52,757 bases of DNA from Sphingobacteriales bacterium (GTDB taxonomy: Bacteria; Bacteroidota; Bacteroidia; Chitinophagales; UBA2359). Made by a program: the position numbers and the translations under genes. Position 1 is the first letter of the stretch, and each line of letters starts with the position of its first letter. The stretch lies in contig JADKCK010000002.1 of the NCBI GenBank assembly GCA_016718845.1, positions 1-52,757 of the forward strand, in the 5' to 3' direction. Shown here piece by piece: positions 51,939-52,757 of this stretch. The notes beneath the pieces were generated by a model, which did not search any database, was not told the DNA's origin, and saw nothing but the letters and a program-made list of their open reading frames with translations.

Positions 51939-52757
51939 ATGCTACTCAAACGAGTTGTAGTAACAGGTTTGGGCGCCTTACACCCATAGGTAATACCGTC
52001 GCCGATTATTGGCAAGCATTGTTAGCTGGTAAAGCGGAGCTGCCCATCACCCATTTCGATGCCTCTAACTTTAAAACCAAATTTGCCTGCGAAGTAAAGG
52101 TTTTGACCCCACCAGCATACTCGACCGCAAAGAAGCCCGAAAACTCGACCCCTTTGCACAATATGCCATTGCAGCCTCGGACCAAGCTATTGCCGACGCA
52201 GGGCTATCAACCGACCCCAGCATCAACAAAAACCGCGTAGGTGTGATATGGGCATCGGGCATAGGTGGTATATTTACGTTTCAAGACCAAATAATTGATT
52301 ATGTAAAGGGCGGTATAGGCAACCCACGCTTTAACCCGTTTTTTATACCTAAATGATATCCGACATAGCATCGGGGCATATCTCTATACGGCATGGCTTT
52401 CGGGGTCCTAACTTCTCGGTTTGGTCGGCTTGTGCCTCGTCAACTAATGCCCTCATCGACTCGTTTAATTACATACGCGCCCGGCCAAGCCGATGCTATT
52501 GTAACAGGCGGCTCGGAGGCGCAGTTACCGACTCGGGCGTTGAAGGGTTTAACGCCACGAAAGCCTATCGGAGCGAAGCGTTGACTTTCGCCCGGAACAG
52601 CTTCGCGCCCCTTTGACTTGCACCGCGACGGTCTTTGTACTGGGGCGAAGGCGCTGGCCGCATTATCCTTGAAGAGCACGAACATGCCCTGCGACGCCCG
52701 GAGCAACCATTTATGCCGAAATGGTTGGGTCGGCGGTATGAGCGGCGATGCCACCAC
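51939..52757 (+). pseudogene. fabF: 3-oxoacyl-ACP synthase II (FabF), 5' part, frame-broken and cut by the window end
   Basis: Starting at ATG 51939 the protein reads MLLKRVVVTGLGAL, TPIGNTVADYWQALLAGKAE, FACEVKGFDPTSILDRKEAR, KLDPFAQYAIAASDQAIADA, RVGVIWASGIGGIFTFQDQI, SDIASGHISIRHGFRGPNFS and VWSACASSTNALIDSFNYIR (active-site Cys in SACASS), with DAIVTGGSEA further on. It extends to the right edge, where GGGMSGDA-type sequence appears. One-base breaks occur near 51980, 52100, 52350, 52490 and more often after 52560. This condensing enzyme elongates fatty acids and is essential, so the breaks are taken as sequence errors, not decay. Confidence 0.85.

Noticed and set aside
1..52757. tRNA or rRNA genes
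   Set aside because: I looked for tRNA TPsiC-arm (GTTCRANNC) cloverleaf patterns and rRNA signatures in the intergenic regions and found none that I could support.

Overview
The window is chromosomal DNA of a Bacteroidota bacterium, probably from the Saprospiria/Chitinophagia-like environmental groups. Several things point there. Promoters carry the Bacteroidota -7 element TAnnTTTG. There is a type IX secretion component (PorD, DUF4835) and a T9SS C-terminal sorting domain on a CotH-type protein. TonB-dependent receptors with a carboxypeptidase-regulatory-like N-domain, a START-like domain protein and a TIGR02757 protein are further lineage-typical genes. Gene assignments were made by reading translated sequence and motifs; no database search was run.

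Layout. 0.3-9.1 kb: a two-domain FAD/Fe-S D-2-hydroxyacid dehydrogenase, a solitary CcrM-like adenine methyltransferase, an MBOAT acyltransferase, a START-like protein, PheS and a small membrane protein. 9.5-15.6 kb: a TonB-dependent receptor, a SAM methyltransferase and a secreted CotH-family protein. 15.9-21.2 kb: one giant secreted protein made of 15 tandem ~113-residue Cys-bounded repeats. 21.4-24.6 kb: a lipoprotein, Hsp20, a TIGR02757 protein and two very small membrane proteins.

24.8-39.4 kb is a compact two-operon defence island. The rightward operon has overlapping genes: DUF4007 (SspB-like), a large P-loop ATPase (SspC-like), a PAPS-reductase/DndC-type sulfurtransferase (SspD-like), a double-GHKL ATPase with a histidine-kinase-like H-box, a receiver-like partner, and an unknown protein split by a probable one-base error. 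The leftward operon encodes a PLD-helicase, a 68-residue protein, a DndD-like SMC ATPase with a zinc hook, and a small possibly DndE-like protein. The operons converge on one shared hairpin terminator. The best reading is a DNA phosphorothioation modification module (SspBCD type) joined to a DndD/helicase restriction module and a two-component-like sensor pair. I consider this the most interesting content of the window. No cysteine desulfurase (SspA/DndA) gene is seen locally.

39.7-44.3 kb: a helical protein of unknown function, a 21-bp tandem repeat array, a TPP riboswitch, a frame-broken TonB receptor (probably for thiamin) and a frame-broken holin-like membrane protein. 44.5-49.1 kb: CoaBC and PorD, usually close neighbours in Bacteroidota, here separated by a TPR lipoprotein and an Rpn/PD-(D/E)XK putative transposase-nuclease; then a hotdog thioesterase. 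49.1-52.8 kb: YqeY, CvpA, a fatty acid hydroxylase, acyl carrier protein and FabF (running off the end). In the last section even essential genes (ACP, FabF) carry multiple frameshifts, often in short homopolymers. This strongly suggests sequence or assembly errors there rather than true pseudogenes, and the same kind of error explains several broken genes further left.
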